From Ilex aquifolium (Eukaryota; Streptophyta; Magnoliopsida; Aquifoliales; Aquifoliaceae), in contig OX637398.1 of NCBI GenBank assembly GCA_951799425.1, positions 18,982,270-19,046,269 of the forward strand: DNA of 64,000 nucleotides. The letters are read 5' to 3'. Each line of letters starts with the position of its first letter. Position 1 is the first letter of the stretch. The notes beneath the pieces are model-generated. The model ran no database searches. It had not been told where the DNA came from and saw nothing but the letters and a program-made list of their open reading frames with translations. A program made the translations under genes and the position numbers. Shown piece by piece: positions 12,585 through 24,557 of this stretch.

Positions 12585-13733
12585 CTATCCATACTCTTTA
12601 AATTCGTTGTAAAACCCATCAATCTTACTCTCCAGCTTTTCCAAAGATCCATTCGTGCATTTCTGAGAGGCATAAAACTGTGTGGCTAGAGAATTTTGCT
12701 CACCTAGTATTTGCTCCAGCTTTTCTCCAATAGTATTCATGTTGACTGGACTGGCACTTGAACCCTCGCATTCTGTCACAGTAATGGCCTCAGTTTGGGA
12801 GTAAGACAACTGTGAGGCCATCTTGCCACGATTTCTAGGCCCAGCATGATCGGCACTTTTATTCATAGTACCCTCATTTATCATACCCATGGCAGCAGTA
12901 TACGATTCGCCAGGTTCAATCACAACCCCATAAAACTTCACAATATTTGTAATCAAAATAGGAAATGAAAGACTTCACCTGCCATCCTGCAACTCATAGG
13001 CATTAAGAATTAGCTGTAATATGTAATGGGGAAGGTTAATGCATGCCCATTTACCAATCGCATATAGAAGTTGAGCTCTATCATATCCAAGTTCAACTGT
13101 ATGTCCTTTGGGATCAATGTTACAAGCAACTATTATGTTTAACATCCTATAAGGCAAACAAATGTATTTTTGTTATATTTTATTGTTCTCATCCACCCAA
13201 TCAATAGCGACATCACAAATTGTCTCAATAACCGTTTCCATACTAGGGACTTCCTCTTTACTTTTGTAAGGAAATACAATGGTATTCTCAGTGATGAAAG
13301 GCCTGAGAAATTTCAACATTTTTGAAATAAAATCAGGGGAAACTCTTATTTCTTTACCCCTAACTAGAGACTTCAAAGTGTGCCCAACCTTACCAAAGTC
13401 ATGTAAATTTGCATAAAACAATCTAACTACATTGTCCTATGCCTTATCATCCTTCTTAACATCAAAGATGTTGTCCCAATTACGACCTCGAAAAAACATA
13501 GAACACTCCATATTACCTAACTCACCCAGTTCAACGCCTCATTCCACTAACAATGGGCGATGACAAAAATAGGTTTAAAACAATTTTTTCGCATCTTCGT
13601 TCAGGAAACCAGTATAACCTTTCGAACTCTTACCTGTGTCACCATCCTTCTTCTTTTGGACAGTAACGACTTTCTTATTCATGCCATTCACTGCCTTCCT
13701 CTTTTTTGTCGCTCCAGCTGTTCCTCCGGCCAT
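12585..13733 (-). pseudogene. Plant transposon-associated protein (PF20167-like), five in-frame stops
   Basis: One reading frame runs from ATG 13733 to 12585, about 383 codons, with no frameshift but five stop codons (after KKLF, PLLVE, DDKA, ENNKI and LQDGR). The N-terminus is basic (TKKRKAVNG), as in nuclear proteins. The middle part, with NIIVACNIDPKGH and ARLLYAIG-like text, resembles the putative plant transposon protein domain (PF20167) found in many plant repeats. The C-terminal part is rich in Ser and Gln with a helical QILGEQNSLATQ-type stretch, perhaps a coiled coil. Several stops can be explained by single C-to-T or G-to-A changes from Gln, Arg or Trp codons, as expected for methylated transposon DNA. 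It belongs to the same MULE domain as the FAR1-type transposase, transcribed towards it. Function is unknown. Confidence 0.6.
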
Positions 13734-14040
13734 GTCGATTTAAACGAAATTATTGGGGGAAATGATTACAACTTCTTTGATTGGATGTACAGAGGACCCA
13801 TATGTTTTACAATCGATTGAGGGGATGTATTGTTCGTACCTTGTTCAAGTAAAAGGGGTTAGGGTTTGGGAGAACTCAGTAATGGCGGGGAGAATGCATC
13901 TGCAATGGGTACCGATAGCACTTAAGCTGCAAAATGACAAAAATAACCAACAGCTAATTCCTTATACCCCTCTACCACTTGAGGTGTTTTTTGTAATTTT
14001 CTATCTTTTATTCGAATCGAATTTAAGGTATTTTTATTGA

Positions 14041-14640
14041 ACAATATTTGTTGATCAATCGTAATTCTATGGATCGATCACAATCCATAAAATAAGGGTT
14101 AATATTTCAAATTTTTTTCGGAAGTAAATTATCAAAATATTTTGTGGTTGATCTACCATTATTAGATCGATCACAAAACAATCTCTTATTTATCACAATT
14201 TACTTGTTCGATCAAACTCCTTCTGAAATCAAAATATTTACGAATATGATCGATCGTAATTATACTGATCGATCATAGTTATACCTATTGTTTCCCCAAC
14301 AAGCCCTCACCTTCATCCATCTTGTTGTAACTCATCTGAAAATATCGATCGATTATTTTAAATTATGATTCGATCATATTTTATGATCAATTATTTTAAA
14401 TTATGATCGATCATTTTAAAAACAATCTCTTATCTATCACACTTTACTTGTTCGATCAAACTCCTTCTCAATTCAAACATATTTATGAATATGATTGATC
14501 GTAATTATACCTACTGTTCCCCCAACAAGCCCCCATCTTCATCCATCTTGTTGTAATTCATCTGAAAATATCGATCGATCATTTTAAATTATGATCGATC
14601 ATAATATACTTTCAACTTGTAATGCACCATTTTAGTCGGT
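14041..14640. repeat. GATCGATC-rich region with a ~240-bp tandem duplication
   Basis: The segment at about 14174-14368 is repeated with moderate divergence at about 14418-14609 (shared phrases ACTTGTTCGATCAAACTCC, CCATCTTGTTGTAA, CATCTGAAAATATCGATCG). Both copies and the flanks are studded with GATCGATC palindromes and with TTTTAAATTATGATCGATC inverted phrases. It is probably the right subterminal region of the MULE-like element. Confidence 0.65.
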
Positions 14641-15403
14641 TGCCCTTTAATGTTCTTCTTTTTTCCATTGTCTTTTCCTCCGACAAGGCCCAACCAACTT
14701 TTCGGTATGGTACCGTTATTCCTCTAAGCGGTACCATAGCCTCTCACTTGACATGAACTCCTTGCTAGGTTGCTACGATGAAGTCAAATGCCTGACCTGA
14801 TGTCAAGCAATTATTGCTCAGAAATTATGTCCAAATTTTTTTTTTTAAATGATAATGGGAAACTATTGAGGTAAAAATAAATGTTTGTTGATTTTATCCT
14901 AAAATGAATATAAGATTTTGAAGGAAACCATGACGCATGAGGTTGTGCTAATTTTTGGAGAAAATATTTAATGTAACAATGACATCACATTATTACCACC
15001 ACTTAGTTTTATCATCTAATTACGAATAAATATATAAGACTAATGAATCCCACAAATTATGTAATCACTAATAATTTTCATATCCAATAACTATTATATA
15101 AGATTAATGGAATTCATTTGTTTTACTTATTTATTTATTATTGATCGATGATAATATATAACAATAATAACGTATTGTAATCGTTATATTGAATATTAAG
15201 GGTAACCCGTGCCTGAAGACACGGTACAATGTGAATGGTTTTGAGAGGGATGTCTGTGGCTATTTGATGAATCTATTTGAGACTGTCAGATAGACTTATT
15301 GAAGTTTGCCCTGTTTTATATTATAAATTTACTCCAATTATGCTGACAAGAATGCTTAATGGTCTGGGCTTGAGGGATAAACAAAGGCCCAGTTGAAAAA
15401 AAT
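14641..15403. other. Intergenic DNA, no gene seen
   Basis: AT-rich sequence with a small stem-loop (CCGTG..CACGG near 15208-15228). No frame with family resemblance and no terminal repeat pair was recognised. Confidence 0.5.
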
Positions 15404-15530
15404 TGGTCCTTTGGAGTAAATTGGGCCACGGAGAAGTTCCACCTTTCTTAACGTAAATTTTTTTTTGTGACCTTTGGACTAAATTGGGCCACAGAGAAGT
15501 TCCACCTTTCTTCACGTGAGAATTTTTTTT
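15404..15530. repeat. Two-copy tandem duplication, unit about 63 bp
   Basis: The phrase TAAATTGGGCCACGGAGAAG followed by TTCCACCTTTCTT occurs at about 15416 and again near 15480, each followed by ACGT and a T-run. The copies differ at a few positions. Confidence 0.8.
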
Positions 15531-17455
15531 GGGCTTGGGCTACCTCATACAGAAGAGGTGTACGCCGTGAAGCCCAAACTCAGACAAGCATTGTGCATGG
15601 TCTGGCCTGGCCTTGTTTTCCCATCAATGGCCTCATATCAGCTCAAGGTCTTGAACGTCCACTTAGCATAATTGGTTACTTTTTCACCAAAAAATAATAA
15701 AGAATTACACCCAAAAAAAAAGTCTTTACAGAAAAATATGAGGAAAAATATTGATCTAGGTTTGCCGCCATAATAAGCTGTGGGTGTCAGCTGTAATTAT
15801 ATCGTACAGTTGTTGAGTGGGACCCACTTGATGTAGACCAGATGCCACAATCATGTTACACATCCTGGGCCCGCCGTCCAATCTTACACGTGTACTTTTG
15901 GGCCTGAAATGTTGCCTTGCCTCGAGCAGCCCTCTTGGTTGGCTACATCGATCTGACGTATACCTGAGGTCACTGGAGCATCATCGTTGATGTTATGGTA
16001 AATTATACTTTCACCCCATTATTTTCTAAATATTTCAAAGTTACTTTCGTAGTTTCTTAATTACGCTGCATCCGTTTAATTTTTGTACTTACCCATCCTC
16101 GAGCAAAAGGATTTCAACAACAATTTTCATCAATTTAATGATTAAACATACTCAATTAAAATTTTCTTTAATGTTTGGTAATGATTTTTCTTGCTTTTAA
16201 TATTTCATAATGATAGATCACTCCTACTGATATGAGAGTTTTAAAAAAAAAATCCATTGATATGAGACTCCCTCGTAAAAAATATGTATCGTTGTTAGAA
16301 TTAATGTAACTCACATGGTTTGACACATGTAATTTTATTTGATTATTATTGGATAATTAGTTTGATTCAGATAATGATATGGTTATCAATCCTACACTAA
16401 CCAGGTAACTAATAGTTTTTTATTGGCCAACGAGAAGAAGTGATTTTTTGATGTCTTACTTGTGATGAAAAGTAGATTTTATGTTAAATTAGAGAACCGA
16501 TCATCTCTCTATTTATAAATGTACATATGCCCTATCGAGGGTTATGAAAGAAAAATTGTTTTTCGAGTTACATCAAAAGAGTTCTTGAATCAATGATAAA
16601 GTAATTTAAAATTTACGATTATAACTTCAAGTATATCGAACATGATTATTTTAATTTTGCATAATTAATATGTAAAAATCATAATTATTTTATATCTTAA
16701 AATTAAAATTTAATTAATCCCTTAATTAAATAAAATTTATATATGGTATCATAGTGACAAGAACTTTCATGATTTTTCATAGACACAATAGAAATAAACT
16801 ACTTGTTGCTTTTGTCTGTCAAACCGTGGATGTCGTAATGACTACAGCTCAATTGGATTAATGGTCGGATACGCAACCACTGATATTAGTGCAATTCTTG
16901 TTTGAGCGTAGCAGGTGGATTTCGTTATGATTGACAATCTCATGGCTTTAACTAAAAGAATGTATTATTGCCCTATGGTAATTACTAGAAGTTAACTTCA
17001 TTGTGATGAACAACAATGAATCAAGCTTTATGAACATAGATCAGACACAAGGCTATGGCCAGTTGTTCAGGAATACTATATATTAAATATTTTTGTGCTT
17101 TTGGCTTTAGTGGCACTATATGAACCGCTTTCGCATGGTTACTTTAATGGATGACTTTTGTGACCGATTGTTTTGGACCTCACCAAATACCCACCATAGC
17201 AAGGGGCTGTTTTACACATGGTTCATTTTGATAATCGGTTTGATGATTGGCGCAACTCGAACATTTACTGTATTTGGGTTTGCTGAAAACTTTTATTTTC
17301 TTCATAAAATTTATATAATAAAGTAGTTAGATTGTTCGTCTTTAATTTTTTGCGTCTCAGATCATTTTGATCTGATGACCCTATTAGACTTTCATTCTTT
17401 TTATAACTCTAAGACTCTAATATCTCATATAACTCTCTCTCTATCTATTTATCTT

Positions 17456-17460
<5 letters not shown>
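15531..17460. other. Intergenic DNA, no gene seen
   Basis: Mostly AT-rich single-copy-looking DNA. Short frames (for example 17120-17326) have no recognisable domain. A TGGTATCA word near 16744 looks like a primer-binding site but has no LTR beside it. Confidence 0.5.

Positions 17461-17495
<35 letters not shown>
17461..17495. repeat. (CT)n microsatellite
   Basis: Seventeen uninterrupted CT units followed by one C. Confidence 0.95.
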
Positions 17496-17498
<3 letters not shown>

Positions 17499-17708
17499 CT
17501 ATTATCTTTTTTTGTTTTGTTTCCCCTGTGTTATTTTTGTTGTTATTTACTCCATAAAATAGATGAAACTACATGTTATGCAATTATTTATTCTATGAAA
17601 CTAATTCAAAGTTTTTATATATCTGACACCATGTATTTTGCCACTTGCTTTCTAAAATACATATATAGCTTTTGAATCAAAACGTATAAGCAATCCCGAC
17701 CTCATGTT

Positions 17709-17894
17709 TGTAATGCATGAAGTTGAATATGAAAATAATGATCAAACAAATAAGAGAGAAGAGAGAAAATGAGGAAAATTTAATACAACTATATTAATAT
17801 ATCATAACATCATAGCCTTAGATACACAATACATAAATAAAATGAATCAACTACCCCTAATGCTAATACTAATAATAAGTTAAACTCTCTAACA
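17709..17894 (-). repeat. Probable 3' LTR of the nested copia element
   Basis: On the minus strand the copia coding relic is followed by a purine-rich tract (TTTGAGGGATGG) and then TGTTAGAGAG, the expected polypurine tract plus LTR start. A matching CA end (TGTAATGCATG on the plus strand) lies 186 bp on. Such a short LTR suits Ty1/copia. The partner 5' LTR is not in the window because the element is truncated near 35810, so this boundary is unconfirmed. Confidence 0.5.
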
Positions 17895-19457
17895 CCATCC
17901 CTCAAACTCATGATATGGTAGTAGAAAACATCAAGAGTTTCCTTAGAAAAAACCAAAAATGTTCGATGGTATGAGATTTTGTGAAAATATTCGCTAATTG
18001 TTGGGTAGAATGAAGAAATGGAAGAGAGATGATGTCCAACTGAAAATGATGACGCACAAAGTGACAACCAATCTCAATATGCTTGATACGCTCGTGGAAG
18101 ACCGAGTTATAAGCTATCTGGATGGCACTGGTGTTGTCATAATACAAAGAAATCGGAGTAGGTAAAGAGATGCAAAGATCAATAAGGAGACATTGTAACC
18201 AAACTGTTTCAGTTGTAGTAGATGTCATAGCACGATATTCAGCTTCAACAGAAGAACGAGAAACAACAGTTTGGTTCTTACTTTTCCAATCAATAAGAGA
18301 ATAACCAAGAAAAAGACAGAAGCCAGTGGTGGACTTGTGATCCGTAGATTTACCAGCTCAGTCAGCATTGGAGTAAGCAATGAGTTCCACAACAGAGGAG
18401 GAAGAAAATAATAAATACTGATGCATAGTACCTCGAAGATACCGAAGAACATCAACCTAGTGAATAGTGGTGGGTGAGGCAATAAACTAACTAACAAAAT
18501 GAATATCATAAGAAATATCTAGACGAGTAACTGTAAGATGTGCTAGAATCCCAAGTCCCAATAATAAAGCAATAGAGGGTAGAATCGGACAAAGGAGTAC
18601 CATCAAAAGAAGAATAAGGAACATTGAGCTTTAAGGGTGTCTCAACTGTCTAATTATTTGATAAATGAGCCTGCTGAATAACATTTGATGCATACTTGGA
18701 CTAAGAGAGAAGATAACATTTAGGAGAGGAAGCAATCTCAATGCCTAAGAAATACTTGAGCTGACCCAAATCCGTCATCTCAAAATTATACTGCAACTGA
18801 GTTCTCAATAACCAAAGACCAACAGTGTCATCACCTGTAATAGTCATATTATCAACATATAGTAAAAGAACAATAGAACTTGAGGAAGTGGACCTCAAAT
18901 AGAGGATAGAATCATGGTCACTGGAATGAAAACCCAAGTCACAGATGATGGAAGAAAATTTGGCAAACCATGCCTAGGAGTCTGTTTGAGGCCATATAAA
19001 ATTTTGTGAAGTTTGCATACTTGACTAAGACTATGAGGTAATCCAAGAGGAGGAGTCATAAAAAAATGTTTTCACTTAAATCTCCAGGAGGAAAGACATT
19101 TTTCACATTCATCTGATATAAGTTCCATCGACGAATGGCAACGATTGTAATCACAATTTGAATAGGAGCAAAAGTCTCATTGTAGTTTAGACAATACTCC
19201 TAAACAAAACCCTTGGCTACTAACCGAGCCTTGTATTTTCCTACAGAGCCATCATACTTGATTTTATCTTATAAATCCATCCATAACTAATGGTGCGTTT
19301 GCCATGAGGTAAAGTTACTAACTCCTATGCTTGAGTCTTATGTAACAACTCATCATCCATAGCCTGTTTGCCAAAGAGGATTGAGTAAATCCTCCTTTTA
19401 GGAGCTGGGTTCAGACAGAGAGTGAATAAAAGTGAGAAAAGAACAAAAATTAGAAGA
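17895..19457 (-). pseudogene. Ty1/copia pol: reverse transcriptase and RNase H segment
   Basis: Minus-strand pieces read in order through a copia reverse transcriptase: YGWIYKIKS near 19260, MTPPLGLPHS and KLHKILYGLKQTPR near 19000, then the catalytic box near 18845 reading YVDN where YVDD is normal, and YFLGIEIA near 18750. RNase H follows at 18228-17908 (TSTTTETVWLQ, LYYDNTSAIQIA, ANIFTKSH). Stops and frameshifts separate the pieces and one active-site aspartate is changed, so it is inactive. The upstream parts of the same pol are displaced to 26464-26850 and 34944-35810 by later insertions. Confidence 0.85.
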
Positions 19458-19462
19458 ATAAC

Positions 19463-21363
19463 TGATTGATTGGAAAAACGTTGTTGTTTCCTAACCTCTA
19501 AACATCATCCCTAAATGTGTGTATGACTTATAGGAATGGGTGAGTGTCACTCACACTCAGAATGATGCAAAAGATTAGGCAACAATGGAATGGTGATGGA
19601 AATGAATGGAATGAACAAAATGTTATGAAATGGAATGCGTGTGTGGTGAACAAAAATGCTCCCCAATCGAAAGGAGTCTTTTGTGGTCGTGTGTTTTACT
19701 TGGAAAATATTCCAAGGTCGTCTCCTCAGGGAAGGAAATGGAGTTTTGTGAAAGTGATTTTGCAAAAGTGAAAAGAAAGTGTAAAATCTTGTATTTGTGT
19801 TTTGGTGAGTTTTGTTCAAAATGAAAATGCAAGAAAGCAAGTGTTGGCTAATCCAAAGGGTTCATTCCAATGGGAATACCAAATCAACTCAAAGCCTTCC
19901 TCCGATTGAGCATGAATGAACGATTGATTCGGGGGAAGCTAGGGACGAGATTGGTGAGTATCTAAGCATAAACCGTGACTAGGCCTACGGAATATCAAAG
20001 GCTCACCAACTCATCCACTCTCAACCCCGTCAAACCGAACCATTTGACTCTAAAGGGAGGAATGAAGAAGAGTTGAAAATGGTATTCCCAAGATGAATTT
20101 TCCCTTGGATTAACCAACTTAAATCCTAGCTACTCATATTAAAAATGCAAGACAAGCATAATGTAGATGGACATGGAAGAGAAATGGAGATTTAAAGCAT
20201 GAAACTTAACTTGAAGCAAGAAATCTAAAGCTATGAAGGAAAATATGCAATACCCATTTTAAGCTAAGAAATGAAGAAAACATGGAAGCAACAATGGTGA
20301 AAGCTAAAATGAAAGATTAAACTTGAAATGAACTTGCAGTGAATAGCATTAAATACATTAAATGAAGCTTACCAAGTTCTTACAAAGGATTACAAGTGAA
20401 ATGGATGGAAGAAATGCAAAAACGAAATTACATTACACTATTCATCTTCTTCCTCAATGGAGCAAAAACTAAGCTTAGGTAGCCCCCCTTCTATACAAGC
20501 TTGTAATGTTCAATATATGCTGTGTGGAGACTTGCCAAAACGTCCAAGAGGCTCCCCCCTAGCTGTGTGTACGAGCTCCCATCAAGAGAGGGCTGAATGG
20601 ATGGCTTGACAGGCTAGGAGATCATAGCCCTGGCAGCCCACTTCCCTCTCTCTTTCATTCAATGCCAAGCCTCCAAAGTCTTCAAAATGTGTAAGAGATG
20701 CCTGTAAATGTGTAAGGAAATGTTGGGCTAGGCGTGGGAGAAGTGTAGGTGGGACCCCCAAGCAAGTGGAGCAAGAAAGAAGTCGTTCTGGGCACTTATG
20801 GACGACCTACCGGTAGTGACTACCGGTATTTATTGGCTACTGGAGTGATAACTACCGGTAGTCATTTGCTACTGGAGTGCTAACTACCGGTAGGTCTTTC
20901 CGGTAGTTGTCTGCTCTGGAACAGTTGTCGTAGAATTGGCATAACTTTTGATCCAACCATCCGATTGAGCTGAAATTTGGACACAATATAGAAGACATCC
21001 AGATCTACAACTTTCATGTTTTGAACTTTTCCTGATTCTGAGTAGATCATGGAAAAAATGGAGGAAAACCAAGGCAGTGCTTCCAAATGATGTGGCTGCT
21101 GATGCCCTTGTTCCCAAGCACCAATGCCTTATTGATTTCTTCACTTTTAAGCCTCCAATTCTTCATGTATTGTGTCTATGCCTTCACCACACATCCAACA
21201 TAGTTGCAATGTCCTAAAATACATGATTTAAGCAATAAAAACTTGCAACATCAAAATATCAACATTATTCATAATTTCGGCTAACTCTAAGTACTTAAAT
21301 GCAAAAGTTGAGTTAAAATGCATGTAATGAGCCCTTCAAATATGCAATATTATGTGCTCATCA
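19463..21363 (-). repeat. 3' LTR (left copy) of the LARD-like element
   Basis: 1901 bp, TG..CA bounded. It contains a cluster of TACCGGTA palindromes at about 20810-20905, followed by the block GGCATAACTTTTGATCC near 20938. Most of its length is otherwise AT-rich non-coding. Confidence 0.95.
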
Positions 21364-23580
21364 CACCCCCCAACTTAAGCTTTGCTAGTCCCTAGCAAAC
21401 AAAATGTAAAAAGCAAGAAAACAAAAAGTAAAACTATACTAATTCCGATATTGCATTTAGCACATGCAACAAGCCTTTAAACCCCTAGGTGATCCCTAGT
21501 GGACGAGTTTTGTCTCGTGAAGGTTTCCAGTGAAGGTACCTACAAACTTCTTTTCATAGTATCCAATATTTAAAATATATTCCCTTATCTTAATTAGCAA
21601 TGGGATACTAAAAACAACTTGGTTCAAACACCCGAACAAATCACACATGAGACATATCATAGCCGTAAATGCTATTCTAGAGTATCCACATACACATTTT
21701 CTTTCAAAACTCGTGTGTGTGTGAAATGAACATGTAATTTAAACATTTACACAATGGAGTTCACATTTACTTTGGCCATCCACATTAAGCTTCGATGCAA
21801 AAACTCACCAAGGGTGTTCTCTCAAAATGAATAACACTATGATTATCCGGGCATGCTCTCCATGTGTATATGTGAGATGGAATCATGTGCACAAAACAAA
21901 GTATGCTCACATATGCATAAAAATGAAACAACCTTGGCATAATCTCATGAAAGGAATGCTAGGGCATTAGATAGCAAAATCAACTTCTCTTGTTCTTTTA
22001 AACGTATGCATCCCCCATGCTTCTCTAGATCTTTTAGGAATTTCATGGGTTGTAATGAGGCCTTGGGGTGATGTTGTGGTAAGGGAAACGAAGGATATAG
22101 GATAACAAAGAGGGTTGTTCCTGGTGAATGACCTTAATCTTAGAAAAACACTTCCCTTTTATGGGATTTTGATTTTCACACCATCACTACACCCTTTGTT
22201 TCTTTTCTTTCTTTTCCTTTACATTTTTCCCTTTTCTTTTTCTCATTCTTTTTCTCCTTTTTCACTCCCTTTCTCTCCTTTTCTTGGATTTTCATTCTTT
22301 TTCCATTGAACTCTTTTGAGTTTCAACATCCTTCATCCCTTTTGTTTGAGTTTCCACACCATACTTCCTTCTTTTGCAATCACTCATTTTTGTTTTAGGA
22401 ACAACCAAGGTAAGGTAGGTATTTCTTATTTTCTTTGGCTTGGATCAATGTGTGGCATAGAAACGAATTCAATTAAGGCTCAATCATGGCACTAGGGATA
22501 AAATTTCACAAGAAAAAGACTAAGGCTCAAAGCATCAAAGATGGCCTAAGATCATTTCTAGATAGGCATGGGAGAGCATTGTACAATCAAGACAAAGTCA
22601 ATCAACTACCCAAATACACCTAACCAAAACAAGCATAATGAGATTATTGAACAAATTTAGAATTTGAAAAATTGTTCCTTGAGTAAATGTAAGTTCCTTC
22701 CAACAAGAATTGGCACTAAAGCTCACACGGGTACTTACTCATCTCCACTATTCATGTCAAGCACTCAAATGTGAACTCAATCCGTAAATTGTCCAAATTA
22801 CACATTCAAGGTGCACAATGGTTGAGTTTGAAAGAAAACACATATGTGATACTCAAGCATAGGATAAACTTCTATAATGTGCTCATGTATTCAAAGTTCA
22901 AAAATGAAGATCAAGCAATTCACAAATCCCATAACAATTAGGATAGAGGAATATAGTTCAATATTGACTATTTTTCACAAAAATTGTCCAAAATTTTTCA
23001 AAATTTTCACATTTCCAACTTATTCTATAGACAAAGTGGTGGAACATGTGAATGGTGCACCTCACCCCCCAACTTAAACTATGCATTGTCCTCAATGCAC
23101 AAGGAATCATGCAATGAAAACAATGAAGGTAAAATGGGAAATGAGATACCCCCCTTTTTTTTTTTTTTTATATATATAAACATAAAAGAGAAAATGAAAC
23201 ACACAAAGCTCATTTACACCCCCCAACTTAGACTAGAACATGGGGGAGAAATGCTGGTGATGCCCTCAAAGCAGGTGGAGCAGCATTGCAAAGATTGGGT
23301 CTGTCAGGCAAACAGTACCGGTACTGGGTACCGGTACCATTTGGTACCGGTACCGAGTACCGGTACTGCGATTCCAGTAGACTTTTAGTACCGGTACCAT
23401 TTGGTACCGGTACCGAGTACCGGTACTGTTCTGCTTTGTCTGTTTCCTGATTCTTAAACAAGCGTTATGTTAAAAACTTCACTACAATGATACTCACCAT
23501 TATACTACAACGACATGAAAAATAAAAATATGACAATAAAAGAGATCTAACTACTATGTACATGGAAACAAAACAACAAG
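21364..23580 (-). other. Non-coding interior of the LARD-like element
   Basis: No coding similarity was found. The motif CACCCCCCAACTTA occurs beside the left LTR (21362) and again near 23064 and 23216, the first copy being the polypurine tract. Between 23308 and 23425 lies an array of palindromes (GGTACCGGTACC, AGTACCGGTACT) in two near-identical 70-bp units. A T-rich tract lies at 22195-22320. Confidence 0.75.
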
Positions 23581-23588
23581 GGCTCATG

Positions 23589-24437
23589 TCAATCCGGCTT
23601 CAATTCGGATATGACCTTACGCCCATGGATTTTTTTGATTTTAAAATTTTTTTGTTGCATCAATGCCCTTCTTAAACCATCTATCCAAACATATAAAGGA
23701 TGTTGATTAAAAATTCTCAACCAAATAGATGTGTAGGCAAGTTTATGCAATCCCACAAATGGAGTATACAATTTTTCTTTACAAGTTTCAACACTTGACT
23801 CCATTGCAATGCCCTCCCCAAGTTGAGAAATGTGAATCTCAACACCACTCAAAGATGGCAAAATGACATTGGGCTCATTAGCCTCATGTAAGATAATAAC
23901 TTCATTAAATGTTTCACAATCTAGAGTGGTGGGAGATTCAACATTAATATGCATTTCATTGGGGGGATCATTCTCAATATATTAACTATGCTCAAGGTGT
24001 TGTTCTTCATGCATAACAATTATAGCATTAGTCAATGTATCAAGTTGTTGAGTTATTTGGGCATTGAATTCCATTTGGCTTTGCATAAACTCGCCTAATT
24101 GGGCATTGAATTCCAATTGGCATTGCATAAACTCGCAAAAAGTATTTTTCAATGCTTGTTCGGTTAAGTCCTCATACGTTGGATAATGACAAAATTCATT
24201 TGGTGGTGTGAGATTGGATGGAAAATTATACGGTTCATTCTCCCAACCATAACTCGGATAACTCGGTGAAACATAATGGTTGGGGTAAAAGTTTTCGCAT
24301 GCAAAGTCTTGAACCGGATAATTTATTTGGCACATACAAGAGATAAGCCCAAGGTCATCACAAATCTCACACACATTTTCATAATAAGGGGCATTTGATA
24401 CATTTTCATAATAATTATAAGACATTATATAAAACAA
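23589..24437 (-). pseudogene. Gag-like frame of the LARD-like element, one in-frame stop
   Basis: The start chosen is ATG 24437, 97 bases after the primer-binding site. The frame runs 151 codons to a TAA at 23982, then continues in the same frame for over 120 more codons to 23589. Visible features are a Tyr/Asn-rich start, a decayed zinc-knuckle-like C-E-I-C (its histidine position reads Leu), and a direct repeat of EFNAQLGEFMQSQ-type sequence. The second part contains PFVGLHKLAY and HPLYVWID. Similar short gag-like frames occur in large non-autonomous Athila-related plant elements; exact family not confirmed. With such young LTRs the single stop may be recent. Confidence 0.6.
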
Positions 24438-24557
24438 AATATTTACAAGTTAGACGACATACATTGGCCCGTGATGAAAATCACAAGACTTACCTTATGC
24501 CGTCCCAAAATCACCCTCGAACTCGACGCTTTACCTTCCCCGGCAACGGCGCCAAAA

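Noticed and set aside
15200..15235. CCGTG/CACGG stem-loop that might be a Helitron 3' end
   Set aside because: No CTRR terminus follows at the right distance and no RepHel coding is present.
16740..16760. TGGTATCA word resembling a retrotransposon primer-binding site
   Set aside because: No LTR end precedes it and no retroelement coding follows.
19544..19840. Overlapping frames on both strands, repeated at 24639-24935
   Set aside because: They are LTR sequence of the LARD-like element, duplicated with the LTR.
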